From the NCBI GenBank assembly GCA_049601915.1, contig JBMYRB010000001.1, forward strand, positions 496,001 to 560,000: a DNA stretch of 64,000 bases, read 5' to 3'. Position numbers and translations under genes: made by a program. Positions 43,832 through 53,866 of this stretch are shown piece by piece. The DNA is from UBA8079 sp049601915 (GTDB lineage Bacteria; Pseudomonadota; Alphaproteobacteria; UBA6615). Under the pieces are notes generated by a model, which saw only the letters and a program-made list of their open reading frames with translations, was not told where the DNA came from and searched no databases. Every line of letters begins with the position of its first letter. Position 1 is the first letter of the stretch.

Positions 43832-44842
43832 CTATCCGGCGAGGCGCGCGGCCACGAGCGCGGCCAGGTCGACCTGCGGCCGCGGGCCGACATGGTCGAT
43901 CACTTCTGCCGCCGTGATGGCGCCAATCCGCGCGCAGGTCGCCAGGTCGTCGCCGCGTGTATATCCGTGCAAGAACCCGGCGGCGAACTGGTCACCCGCA
44001 CCCGTCGTGTCGACCACCGCCGAGACCGGCTCGGCGTCGACCACATGCACCTCGTCGCCCGCCGCTACAACGGCCCCCTTCTCGGAACGGGTCAGAGCGG
44101 CGATCCGGCAGTCCCGACGAACATGCTGAAGCGCATCATCGAAATCATCGACTTCGTAAAGCGACATAATCTCGTCCTCGTTGGCAAACAGGATGTCCAC
44201 ATGGTCGGCGACGAGACTGCGGAACGAATCCCGGTGCCGGTCGACGCAGAACGGGTCCGATAGGCTGAGCGACACCATCCGGTCATGAGAATGGGCGAAG
44301 TCGGCCGCGCGGTGAAATGCGGCCTTGGCCTCGTCCCGGTCCCACAGATACCCCTCGAGATATGTCACCTGGGCGCGGCCAATCAGGTCCTCGTCGATGT
44401 CCTCCGGCCCGAGATTTACACTTGCGCCCAGGAAGGTGTTCATCGTGCGCTGGGCATCCGGCGTGATCAGGATCAGGCAGCGCGCCGTCGGCGGGCCGTC
44501 GGTCGCCGCCGGGGTCTCAAACTCCGCACCGACCGCGCGGATGTCATGGGCGAAAATTTCGCCGAGCTGGTCGTCGCGAACCTTGCCGATGAACGCACAT
44601 TGCGCGCCGAGCGATGCGAGCCCTGCGGCCGTGTTGCCGGCGGATCCGCCCGACGTCTCGACCCCCTGGGGCATTGCCACATAAAGCGTCTCGGCCTGAT
44701 CGGCGTCGATCAGGGCCATGGTGCCCTTTACCATGCCGTGCTGCTCGATCATCGCATCGTCGGTCTGGGCCAGCACGTCGACAATCGCGTTGCCGACGCA
44801 GACAACATCAAGCGCACGGTCGGCAGCATTCAAATCGGTCAT
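43832..44842 (-). CDS. PfkB-family sugar/nucleoside kinase, adenosine kinase-like
   Basis: A 336-residue ribokinase-fold enzyme. GGSAGNTAAGLASLGAQCAF near the N-terminus and VDTTGAGDQFAAGFLHGYTR (PfkB signature 2 with catalytic Asp) near the C-terminus are clear. The N-terminal DVVCVGNAIVDVLAQTDD resembles alphaproteobacterial adenosine kinases, so AMP formation from adenosine is the likely reaction; other nucleoside or sugar substrates are possible. The start is the ATG at 44842 (MTDLNAADRALD). Confidence 0.9.
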   Translation of the reverse strand: MTDLNAADRALDVVCVGNAIVDVLAQTDDAMIEQHGMVKGTMALIDADQAETLYVAMPQGVETSGGSAGNTAAGLASLGAQCAFIGKVRDDQLGEIFAHDIRAVGAEFETPAATDGPPTARCLILITPDAQRTMNTFLGASVNLGPEDIDEDLIGRAQVTYLEGYLWDRDEAKAAFHRAADFAHSHDRMVSLSLSDPFCVDRHRDSFRSLVADHVDILFANEDEIMSLYEVDDFDDALQHVRRDCRIAALTRSEKGAVVAAGDEVHVVDAEPVSAVVDTTGAGDQFAAGFLHGYTRGDDLATCARIGAITAAEVIDHVGPRPQVDLAALVAARLAG

Positions 44843-44983
44843 GGGAACTCCGGGACAAATTGGGAAACAGAAATACCTAGGATCAGGCGCGCGAGTATAG
44901 CGACGCCAGATGCTCTGGCAATCCGCGGGGCTTCGAGCTTTTGGAATAGCGTTCACCAGCACGAGGCGGTAAGAAAAAGAACC

Positions 44984-45652
44984 ATGATTTCAGCATTCTT
45001 CAAGGCCCTCGGCGACCTCGGCGACCCGCGCATGCGGTCGATTCTCTGGCAGACGATCGGCCTCAGCATCATCACCGCCATGCTGCTTTGGAGCGGCCTG
45101 TCCTGGCTGCTGTCGAGCACCCAGCTGATCGGAGATGTGCCCCTCGTCGGCGGCTGGCTCGAGACCGCCGTGGACTGGCTTGGCTCCATCGCCGTGTTCG
45201 CGCTTGTAATCCTGCTGATGCCCGCCTTCCTCGGCCTGTATGCCAGCTTCTACATCGAGGCAATCTGTCGTGCGGTCGAAGGCCGCCACTACGCGCATCT
45301 TCAGCCGCCACGCAATCAGTCGATCATGGAAGCCGTCATCATCGGCGTGAAATTCGGCATCTTGCTGATTTTGTTTAACCTGCTCTTGCTGATGTTCATT
45401 TTCTTCCCTCCGATCTACGTCGTCGCCGGCTGGGCGGTAAACGGCCATTTGCTGGGTCGTGAATATCTGGAAATGGTCGGCTTTCGCCGCATGGACCCGC
45501 CGCAATTGCGCGAATATCGGCTCAAGAAACGCAGTCCGATCTTCATGTCGGGCCTGATGCTGGCGGTCGTCGCCTCGATCCCGGTCGTCAATCTGATCCT
45601 GCCCTTGTTTGGAACCGCCATGATGTTGCACATTTTCGAGGCAAAAAGATAG
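44984..45652 (+). CDS. CysZ/EI24-family membrane protein
   Basis: A 222-residue membrane protein with about four to six hydrophobic segments. FFKALGDLGDPRMRSILWQT at the N-terminus, YIEAICRAVEGRHYAHLQPP, and GREYLEMVGFRRMDPPQLRE are typical of the EI24/CysZ-like DUF540 group. CysZ takes part in sulfate uptake, but no sulfate genes are near, so the role here is unknown. I start it at the ATG at 44984. Confidence 0.82.
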   Translation: MISAFFKALGDLGDPRMRSILWQTIGLSIITAMLLWSGLSWLLSSTQLIGDVPLVGGWLETAVDWLGSIAVFALVILLMPAFLGLYASFYIEAICRAVEGRHYAHLQPPRNQSIMEAVIIGVKFGILLILFNLLLLMFIFFPPIYVVAGWAVNGHLLGREYLEMVGFRRMDPPQLREYRLKKRSPIFMSGLMLAVVASIPVVNLILPLFGTAMMLHIFEAKR

Positions 45653-45699
45653 ACGGGATCAATAACTTTTACAATATAACAATGGCTTATAATATAATA

Positions 45700-45728
45700 T
45701 GGACAATTTACTATAAATGCACTATACA
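45700..45728 (+). promoter_or_regulatory. sigma-70-like promoter for the bactofilin gene
   Basis: TGGACA and TATACA are separated by exactly 17 bases, matching five and four of six consensus bases. They lie in a short, very AT-rich stretch (45655-45730) that stands out in this GC-rich genome. Transcription would start near 45735, about 80 bases before the bactofilin ATG. The same stretch also contains TATAAT-like words at 45690-45697. Confidence 0.55.
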
Positions 45729-45732
45729 AGCA

Positions 45733-45756
45733 CCTGAGAGTCTATAAGTTCTCGGG
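45733..45756. repeat. imperfect hairpin in the bactofilin leader
   Basis: CCTGAGAG and TTCTCGGG can pair over eight bases (two G-U pairs in RNA) around the loop TCTATAAG. It falls right at the predicted transcription start of the bactofilin promoter, so it may be a 5' mRNA hairpin or a protein-binding site. Confidence 0.4.
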
Positions 45757-45816
45757 TATGGGCCCTTATGTCTGTGCCCGTTTGCCGATTCTGGGGTCAA
45801 AACGGGGGGCGCAACC

Positions 45817-46314
45817 ATGAGCGCAGAAGCCGAAGACACCGACAATAGTGCGGACGACATTGCCGCCGGTAACACTGACGAACGACCGGAACTCGATCTG
45901 AGCTTCCTCGATCGCCAGCCGGCGCGGGCGACAGACATTCCCAATCTCGGGGACCATATGGAGCGCAGCGAAGACAGTGAGCCGCGGCGGCCATCGGAGA
46001 ACAAAACCCTGACGGTCGGTCGCGAGATCTCGCTCAAGGGCGACATCACCGAATGTGATTCGCTGATCGTTGAAGGGTGCGTCGAGGCCAACCTGAACAG
46101 CGCACGAGCTCTTGAAATATCACGCGGTGGCCGGTTTGACGGCAGCGCGAAGGTCGAAAATGCCTTTATCAGCGGCCGATTCGATGGCGATCTCGACGTG
46201 ACCCGGGCATTACGCATCACGGCTTCGGGAAAAGTCACAGGCCGGGTGACCTACGGGCGCCTCGAGATCGAGACCGGCGGAGAAGTCCATGGCGAATTTT
46301 CGATTCATCAGTAG
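45817..46314 (+). CDS. bactofilin (polymer-forming cytoskeletal protein)
   Basis: A 165-residue bactofilin: a disordered acidic N-terminal ~60 residues, then a repetitive beta-helix region from about residue 62 (LTVGREISLKGDITECDSLI, VEGCVEANLNSARALEISRG, SGRFDGDLDVTRALRITASG, GRVTYGRLEIETGGEVHGEF). Bactofilins polymerise without nucleotide and often place peptidoglycan enzymes or shape cells. No peptidase partner is next door; a small membrane ORF overlaps its end by 26 bases. Confidence 0.92.
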   Translation: MSAEAEDTDNSADDIAAGNTDERPELDLSFLDRQPARATDIPNLGDHMERSEDSEPRRPSENKTLTVGREISLKGDITECDSLIVEGCVEANLNSARALEISRGGRFDGSAKVENAFISGRFDGDLDVTRALRITASGKVTGRVTYGRLEIETGGEVHGEFSIHQ

Positions 46315-46423
46315 GCTGGCCAACATTGGCGGCGGGCAGGCGACCGACGGCCCGTCCCGCGCGGCGATCCTGTCCGCGGCCGGCATCACCCTCGTGATGA
46401 CGATATTTTTCTTCTCGGCCTGA
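46289..46423 (+). CDS. small single-pass membrane protein overlapping the bactofilin end
   Basis: A 44-codon ORF: MANFRFISRLANIGGGQATD followed by a C-terminal hydrophobic helix (AAILSAAGITLVMTIFFFSA). It overlaps the bactofilin gene by 26 bases in another frame and ends four bases before the next lipoprotein gene, so it fills the gap exactly as a coupled gene would. I recognise no family. The hydrophobic end and tight spacing argue for a real gene; the coding overlap argues for caution. Confidence 0.55.
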   Translation: MANFRFISRLANIGGGQATDGPSRAAILSAAGITLVMTIFFFSA

Positions 46424-46427
46424 GCCC

Positions 46428-46868
46428 ATGATCCTTCGCGGTGCTTTCATGCTGGCAGCCCTGCTGGTACTCAGCGCATGCGCCGACGCATTCAACCGCG
46501 CGACCGGCGACCGGGAAACCACAACCACAACACCGCCGGCGCGCACGACACCTACGATCGCTCGCGCAGGCCCGGCAAGACGCGCAGGCCCGACGATACG
46601 GACACCGACGGCACCATTGCGGCAGGTCTCCAGCCTTGTCGGCCTGGAAACCTACCGGATCGACGCACTCATCGGCGGCCCGAATCTGACTCGCAGCGAG
46701 GGCGACGGCGAGCTTCGAATCTACCGCAGCGCCACCTGCATACTGCACGTGTTTGCATATCCGCGCGCGGGGGTTCGCCAGGTAACCCATATCGAAGCGC
46801 GCACGACCGAGGGCCAGATCGCCGGCGCCGAGGCGGACGCGTGTCTCGCGCAATTCATTAAAGGCTGA
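46428..46868 (+). CDS. putative lipoprotein of unknown function
   Basis: The 146-residue product starts MILRGAFMLAALLVLSACAD, a lipoprotein signal with lipobox LSAC, so it would be lipidated at Cys 18. A Thr/Pro/Arg-rich linker (residues 30-65) leads to a C-terminal domain (SSLVGLETYRIDALIGGPNL... ELRIYRSATCILHVFAYPRA) reminiscent of small SmpA/OmlA-like periplasmic domains. Specific function unknown. Together with the bactofilin and small membrane ORF it may form an envelope operon. Confidence 0.75.
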   Translation: MILRGAFMLAALLVLSACADAFNRATGDRETTTTTPPARTTPTIARAGPARRAGPTIRTPTAPLRQVSSLVGLETYRIDALIGGPNLTRSEGDGELRIYRSATCILHVFAYPRAGVRQVTHIEARTTEGQIAGAEADACLAQFIKG

Positions 46869-46894
46869 GACCTGCTACCAGGCAGCCAGATCGG

Positions 46895-47539
46895 CTAAGC
46901 GGTGACCTTCGCCTTGTAGCGGCATACATCCTCAACCGCGCATGACATGCAGTCGGGCTTCCGGGCCTTGCACACATAGCGCCCGTGCAAGATCAACCAG
47001 TGATGGGCGTGGCGCAAATATTCGACCGGGACCCGCTTCATCAGCGCATCCTCGACTTTGCGAACATCCTTGCCCGGCGCCAAACCAGTGCGGTTCGAAA
47101 GCCTGAAGATATGGGTGTCGACGGCCATTGTCGGTTCGCCAAACGCCGTGTTGAGGACAACATTGGCGGTCTTCCGGCCGACGCCGGGCAATGCCTCGAG
47201 GGCCGCGCGGTCCGCCGGGACCTCGCCGTCATGCTCGGCCAGCAATTGCGCGCTGAGCGCGATCACGTTCTTGGCCTTGTTGCGAAACAGACCGATCGTG
47301 CGGATGTGGTCGATCAACGCGCCCTCACCCAGTGCCACCATCTTGGCCGGGGTGTCGACGGTCCTGAACAACTCGGCCGTCGCCTTGTTCACGCCCACAT
47401 CCGTCGCCTGGGCCGACATCACAACCGCCACCAGCAGGGTGTACACATTCGTGTATTCCAGCTCCGTGGTTGGGTGGGGGTTCGCTTCGGACAGGCGGGC
47501 GAAAAACGTCTCGATCTCGTCTTTGGTCATGCGGGCCAT
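46895..47539 (-). CDS. nth: endonuclease III
   Basis: A base-excision DNA glycosylase/AP lyase for oxidised pyrimidines. The helix-hairpin-helix is LEALPGVGRKTANVVLNTAF with catalytic Lys (GRK), the Asp is in PTMAVDTHIFRLSNRTG, and the 4Fe-4S cluster ligands are C-x6-C-x2-C-x5-C near the C-terminus. Start chosen at MARMTKDEIE (214 residues, normal length); upstream in-frame codons are not conserved. Confidence 0.96.
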   Translation of the reverse strand: MARMTKDEIETFFARLSEANPHPTTELEYTNVYTLLVAVVMSAQATDVGVNKATAELFRTVDTPAKMVALGEGALIDHIRTIGLFRNKAKNVIALSAQLLAEHDGEVPADRAALEALPGVGRKTANVVLNTAFGEPTMAVDTHIFRLSNRTGLAPGKDVRKVEDALMKRVPVEYLRHAHHWLILHGRYVCKARKPDCMSCAVEDVCRYKAKVTA

Positions 47540-47658
47540 GGAGGGAAAATAACCTGTTTCGAACCGCGAGGCAGCCGTTGATCGAAAGGCGATCACAATC
47601 CGGCGCGTGCGACAAAGCGCACCTGTTCGTTGGCCCGCGACGAGCCTAGACTTCACCC

Positions 47659-48144
47659 ATGGCCCACACACACACCGAGCCCATCTTCGATGCCGTGCTC
47701 TACCCGCACCGCAGCCTGAGCCCAAAAGGGGTCCGGTACCTGCTGTTCGGCCTGGCGGGCATGCTGAGCCTGGTCGGCCTATTCTTCGCCGCCCAGGGCG
47801 CCTGGCCGGTCCTGCCCTTCTTCGGCTGCGAGATCCTGCTGTTCTGGTGGGCCTTCAGGGCCAACGCCCGCGATGGTCGCCGGTCCGAGCGATTGTACCT
47901 CACCCCCGAGGCGATGACCGTCGCGCGCGTGCGTCCCTCCGGCCAGTCCCATGAACACAGGTTCGCACCCCCTCACTGGTTGGCCGTCGAACTGAAATCA
48001 CAGCCCGGCGGCGACAATGAGTTGCGCCTGGCCAGCCGCGGCCGGTCTCTGAAGGTCGGTGGATTCCTGACGCCGGAGGAACGCGGTGATCTGGCACAGG
48101 CGTTGCGCGACGCGCTCCGGCAATTGCGAACCGGTAGCGTCTAG
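47659..48144 (+). CDS. DUF2244 membrane protein
   Basis: A 161-residue protein with two hydrophobic segments (YLLFGLAGMLSLVGLFFAAQ and LPFFGCEILLFWWAFRAN) and a cytoplasmic C-terminal part (APPHWLAVELKSQPGGDNEL and LTPEERGDLAQALRDALRQL). This pattern, often beginning with a phenylalanine/tyrosine-rich PHRSLSP motif, is DUF2244, common in alphaproteobacteria and without a known function. Its stop overlaps the convergent dapB stop by four bases. Confidence 0.85.
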   Translation: MAHTHTEPIFDAVLYPHRSLSPKGVRYLLFGLAGMLSLVGLFFAAQGAWPVLPFFGCEILLFWWAFRANARDGRRSERLYLTPEAMTVARVRPSGQSHEHRFAPPHWLAVELKSQPGGDNELRLASRGRSLKVGGFLTPEERGDLAQALRDALRQLRTGSV

Positions 48145-48965
48145 CTGTCGCCCAGGCCCAGCACGTCCGTCATCGCGTAAAGCCCCGGCCCTTGACCGTC
48201 GGTCCAGTTCGCCGCGCGCACCGCGCCGCGCGCGAAGATGCCCCGGTCAGTTGCCCGATGGGTCAGCTCGATCCGCTCGCCCGCGGCGGCAAACACGACG
48301 CTGTGCTCGCCGACGACATCGCCGCCACGCAAGGTCGCGAACCCGATATTCCCGCGCTGGCGTTCCCCGGTAATGCCCTCGCGCGAGAGAACTTTCTCCG
48401 TATCGAAATCGACACCGCGCCCACGCGCGGCCGCCTCGCCCAGGCTCAGCGCCGTCCCCGACGGGGCATCGACCTTGTTCTTGTGATGCATCTCGACGAT
48501 CTCGATGTCGAAATCCGGGTCGAGCGCGCGCGCGACCTGCTCGGTGATCGCAAACAACAGGTTCACCCCACTCGACATGTTCGAAGCCCAGACGACGGGC
48601 ACCTTCGCCGCCGCCGCCTCGAGCGCGGCGCGATGCTCGGCCTCCATACCGGTCGTGCCCGCAATCAGCGCACAGCCCGCGTCGGCGGCCATCGCCGCAT
48701 GGGCCGCGGTCGCGGCAGGTACGGTAAAATCGATAACGACATCAACGCCGGCGAACAGGCCCGCCGTGTCGTCGGTAATCACGACACCGCTCTCGCCGAC
48801 CCCGGCCAGCACGCCCGGGTCGGTGCCCAAATGCGCCGAGCCAGCCACTTCGCTAGCACCCGCAAGCACGCAGCCATCCGTCTCGGAGACCACGCGCACG
48901 AGCATCTGGCCCATGCGCCCGCCGGCCCCGACGATGCCAATTTTCCGTTGATCAACCATCTTCAT
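48141..48965 (-). CDS. dapB: 4-hydroxy-tetrahydrodipicolinate reductase
   Basis: DapB makes tetrahydrodipicolinate in lysine and diaminopimelate (peptidoglycan) synthesis. The nucleotide-binding motif is IGIVGAGGRMGQMLVRVVSE, and EIVEMHHKNKVDAPSGTALS is the catalytic and substrate-binding block. Length 274 is normal. It lies 82 bases after dnaJ, an order seen in other alphaproteobacteria. Confidence 0.96.
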   Translation of the reverse strand: MKMVDQRKIGIVGAGGRMGQMLVRVVSETDGCVLAGASEVAGSAHLGTDPGVLAGVGESGVVITDDTAGLFAGVDVVIDFTVPAATAAHAAMAADAGCALIAGTTGMEAEHRAALEAAAAKVPVVWASNMSSGVNLLFAITEQVARALDPDFDIEIVEMHHKNKVDAPSGTALSLGEAAARGRGVDFDTEKVLSREGITGERQRGNIGFATLRGGDVVGEHSVVFAAAGERIELTHRATDRGIFARGAVRAANWTDGQGPGLYAMTDVLGLGDS

Positions 48966-49047
48966 CCACCTTCATCGGCACATTGCCGGAATGGTGGGGA
49001 CCATAGCATTTCGCGCGTCGCCGTAAACGCGCGCGAATACGAAAGCC

Positions 49048-50196
49048 CTAGTCCTTCAAGTCGTCCCAGAATTCCTTCACCTTGGTGAAGAAGCCTTCGG
49101 ACTCGGGACTGTGTTTCGTGGACCCGCCGCCCGCGTCCTCGAATTGCTTGAGCAAGTCGCGCTGCTCCTTGGTCAGGTCGACAGGTGTCTCGATCTGGGC
49201 CTGCACATACATATCGCCGCGAGCATTCGTGCGCAGGACCGACATGCCCTTCGAGCGAAGCCGAAACTTCTGGCCGGTCTGGGTGCCGGCGGGGATGTTC
49301 ACCCGCGCGCGTGCGCCGTCGATCGTCGGCACCTCGATGGACCCGCCCAGCGACGCCGTCGTCATGGGGATCGGTACCCGACACTGGATGTCGGCCCCGT
49401 CGCGACGGAAGAACCGATGCGGACGGATCGTCACGAAAATATAAAGATCGCCCGGCGGCCCGCCGCGCAGACCCGCCTCACCTTCGCCCGCGACGCGGAT
49501 GCGCGTCCCGTCCTCGATCCCGGCCGGCACATTCACGGACAGGGTCTTCTCCTTGTCCATGCGCCCCGCCCCACCACAGGAACCGCACGGGTTGTCGACC
49601 ACCCGGCCCGCACCATTACAGGTCGGGCAGGTCCGTTCGACCGTGAAGAAGCCCTGTTGCGCACGAACCTTGCCCGCGCCCTGACAGGACGGACAGGAGA
49701 CCGGGTCGGCACCGCCGGACGCGCCCGAACCATGGCAGGAATCACACGCCGCGGACGCGTTGACCCGGACCCGGGTCTGCTTGCCGGCAAAGGCGTCTTC
49801 GAGATTGACGTCCAGATTGTATCGCAGGTCTGAGCCACGCGTGCTGGCCTGCCGCCGCCCGCCGCCGCCACGGCCACCCATGCCGAACATTTCGTCGAAA
49901 ATATCGGCAAAGCCGCCGCCGGAGAAATCGAAGCCGCCGCCCTGCCCGCCGCCGGGACCGCCCGCACCGGCCTCGAACGCCTCATGCCCGTAGCGGTCAT
50001 AAGCCGCGCGCTTGTCATCATCCTTCAGGATGTCATAGGCCTGATTGACTTCCTTGAACCGGCGCTCGGCCTCGGCATCATCGGGATTGCGGTCGGGGTG
50101 CAATTCCTTGGCGAGCTTGCGATAGGCGCTCTTGAGCGTCGCGGCGTCCGCGCCACGGTCAACACCCAATGTCTGGTAGAAATCTTTGTCGGCCAT
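49048..50196 (-). CDS. dnaJ: chaperone DnaJ
   Basis: A full type I DnaJ, 382 residues: J domain with LAKELHPDRNPDDAEAERRF, Gly/Phe region (GGPGGGQGGGFDFSGGGFAD), four zinc-finger repeats (CDSCHGSG, CPSCQGAG, CPTCNGAG, CGSCGGAG) and the C-terminal substrate domains. It stimulates DnaK ATPase. It follows dnaK by 98 bases. Below its stop a hairpin (49010-49037, 8-base arms TTCGCGCG/CGCGCGAA) may mark the transcript end but has no T-run. Confidence 0.97.
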   Translation of the reverse strand: MADKDFYQTLGVDRGADAATLKSAYRKLAKELHPDRNPDDAEAERRFKEVNQAYDILKDDDKRAAYDRYGHEAFEAGAGGPGGGQGGGFDFSGGGFADIFDEMFGMGGRGGGGRRQASTRGSDLRYNLDVNLEDAFAGKQTRVRVNASAACDSCHGSGASGGADPVSCPSCQGAGKVRAQQGFFTVERTCPTCNGAGRVVDNPCGSCGGAGRMDKEKTLSVNVPAGIEDGTRIRVAGEGEAGLRGGPPGDLYIFVTIRPHRFFRRDGADIQCRVPIPMTTASLGGSIEVPTIDGARARVNIPAGTQTGQKFRLRSKGMSVLRTNARGDMYVQAQIETPVDLTKEQRDLLKQFEDAGGGSTKHSPESEGFFTKVKEFWDDLKD

Positions 50197-50294
50197 GGAC
50201 GCTCCCCAACCTCTACACCGAATGAAGAGGGACGAACCCGCGGGCGGTCAGCATATGTATTCCGACCCTAGGTTCGAACCTCTCCTTGCCCCGG

Positions 50295-52256
<1,962 letters not shown>

Positions 52257-52362
52257 GAGTTCCTCACTTTCCAGCAGACCGGCCCGGCCCAAACGGCACC
52301 GGCACAGGCCCCTGATATTTCAAATTGGAGAGCTTGCTTCATAAGCCCTGTACTGTTCGACG

Positions 52363-52394
52363 CACATATAGGGAGGGCGGAACCGGTCTGCAAC
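52363..52394 (-). promoter_or_regulatory. RpoH (sigma-32)-type heat-shock promoter for dnaKJ
   Basis: Read on the minus strand: GTTG (52394-52391), an 18-base spacer, then CCTATATGTG (52372-52363). The alphaproteobacterial RpoH consensus is CTTG, 17-18 bases, CYTATNTNNG; the -10 matches completely and the -35 misses one base. The same bases could be read as a sigma-70 promoter (TTGCAG, 17 bases, TATATG), so basal and heat-induced transcription may share this site. Confidence 0.7.
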
Positions 52395-52450
52395 CACTAG
52401 GCTGGGGCGATTTTCCCCGCCACACCGCATGTATTTCGCCCCGACACGTC

Positions 52451-52972
52451 ATGACAATCATCTTCGCGAGCTACAAGACCGATATTCCGGCGTTCTGCGG
52501 CGATTGGTTCCGCGCCAGACGCATGGCTGGGTCGTGTGATGTGCGTAACGCCTGGAATGGCAAGACATTCCGGGCTTCGTTGCGCGATGAGGATTGCGAC
52601 GGCTTCGTGTTCTGGACCCGAAACGACAGACCTTTTCGCGACGAGCTCGACCGCACCGCGAAAACTCATCCATTCATGGTGCAATATACGGTCACCGGAT
52701 ATCCGCGCTCACTGGAGCGCGCGGTGGTCACCACAGACAACGCCGTCACCGATATATGACATATTTCAATGTGTTACGGCACACCATCCGTCGTCTGGCG
52801 CTATGACCCGGTGGTGATCACCGACGCAACGCCGATCGGCCGGCACGTCATTTACTGCTATTCGGTAGGCAATCCCGACAAGGCCCGGCAGCATCACAGG
52901 GACCACGACCCCGACGCCGCGATGCTCGGCCTGAAATCAAACCCCGAACCGACAGAGAAACTGACCGCATGA
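52451..52972 (+). pseudogene. broken DUF1848 gene plus an unrecognised tail
   Basis: The first 102 codons read as the start of a DUF1848 protein (IIFASYKTDIPAFCGDWFRA, GFVFWTRNDRP, VQYTVTGYPRSLERAV) and stop at a TGA (52757). The same frame continues with CYGTPSVVWRYDPVVITDAT, the next conserved DUF1848 block, then loses similarity. The final ~45 codons (VGNPDKARQHHRDHDPDAAM... KLTA) match nothing I recognise and may derive from another gene. Normal DUF1848 proteins are ~300 residues with a Cys-rich end, absent here. The final TGA overlaps the next ATG. Confidence 0.72.
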
Positions 52973-53866
52973 ATAACCCCGCAACGCCCCCGCCCATCCT
53001 GTCGACATCCTCGATTTCCTGGACGCGCAGGGTGTCACGAGACCAGCGCTGAAGATCCCATGGATGTCGGCGAAGCCGAGCCCTGGACCCGTCTGGTGGA
53101 CACCGGTGCTGCCCGTCTCGTCGGCTTCGAGCCCTACGACGACGAGTGTAAAAATCTCACCGCCGCGGGCCGGCCGAACACGGAATACCTGCCCCACGCG
53201 CTGGGCGACGGCGGCTCACACACGCTCCATGTGGTGGCGGCACCCATGACCTCTTCGCTGTTCGCGCCCGACCCTTCGGTCATGCAGCAGTTCCACAGCC
53301 TGTGGTAGCTCTGCGAGCCGAGCGCGGAGATTCCCGTCGACACCGTGCGCCTCGATGACGTCGCCGAGGTGCGCCCGATGGATTTTCTCAAGCTGGACAT
53401 CTAGGGCGCCGAGCTCATGGCGCTCGAGGCCGGGACGGCGGCGCTGGCGGACACCGCAGTGATCCAGATCGAGGTCAGCTTCCTGCCGATCTACAAAGGC
53501 CAGCCGCTGTTCGCCGACGTGGACAGGTTCCTGCGCGAACAGGGTTTCGCCTTTCACACGATGGTGGGGGTAGGGTCGCGGCCGTTCCGCCCGCTGATCA
53601 AGGACGCCAACCCCAACCGCGGATTCGCCCAGGTCATCTGGAGCAACGCGTTGTACTTTCGCGACACGGCGCACTTCTCGCGTCTGGCCCGGGACGACCC
53701 GGACGCCGTGCTCAAGATCGCGATCCTGGCCCACGAACTCTATGGCGGGTTCGATCTCGCCGCGGTCGCGGTGCAACATTACGGCGCCGCAACGCATCCG
53801 GGGCTGGCAACCGCCTATATCCGCGCGCTCACCGTGGCCGATCCTACAATCACCGCGAAAAAATAG
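52969..53866 (+). pseudogene. decayed FkbM-family methyltransferase
   Basis: Similarity to FkbM methyltransferases runs over almost the whole gene but in pieces: VDILDFLDAQGVTRPALKIP in one frame, then MDVGEAEPWTRLVDTGAARL, VGFEPYDDECKNL and LPHALGDGGSHTLHVV in another, then MDFLKLDI-stop-GAELMALE, and finally VIQIEVSFLPIYKGQPLFAD to the end. There are at least two frameshifts near the start (about 53000 and 53058) and two in-frame TAG stops (53306 and 53402). The second stands where the family has Gln (LD-hydrophobic-QGAE), a CAG to TAG change. Confidence 0.82.

Noticed and set aside
49010..49037. Terminator after dnaJ
   Set aside because: The 8-base hairpin has no following T-run; noted under dnaJ only.
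50270..50281. tRNA T-arm-like AGGTTCGAACCT between dnaK and dnaJ
   Set aside because: It is only a 12-base palindrome; no acceptor stem, anticodon arm or D-arm can be folded around it on either strand.
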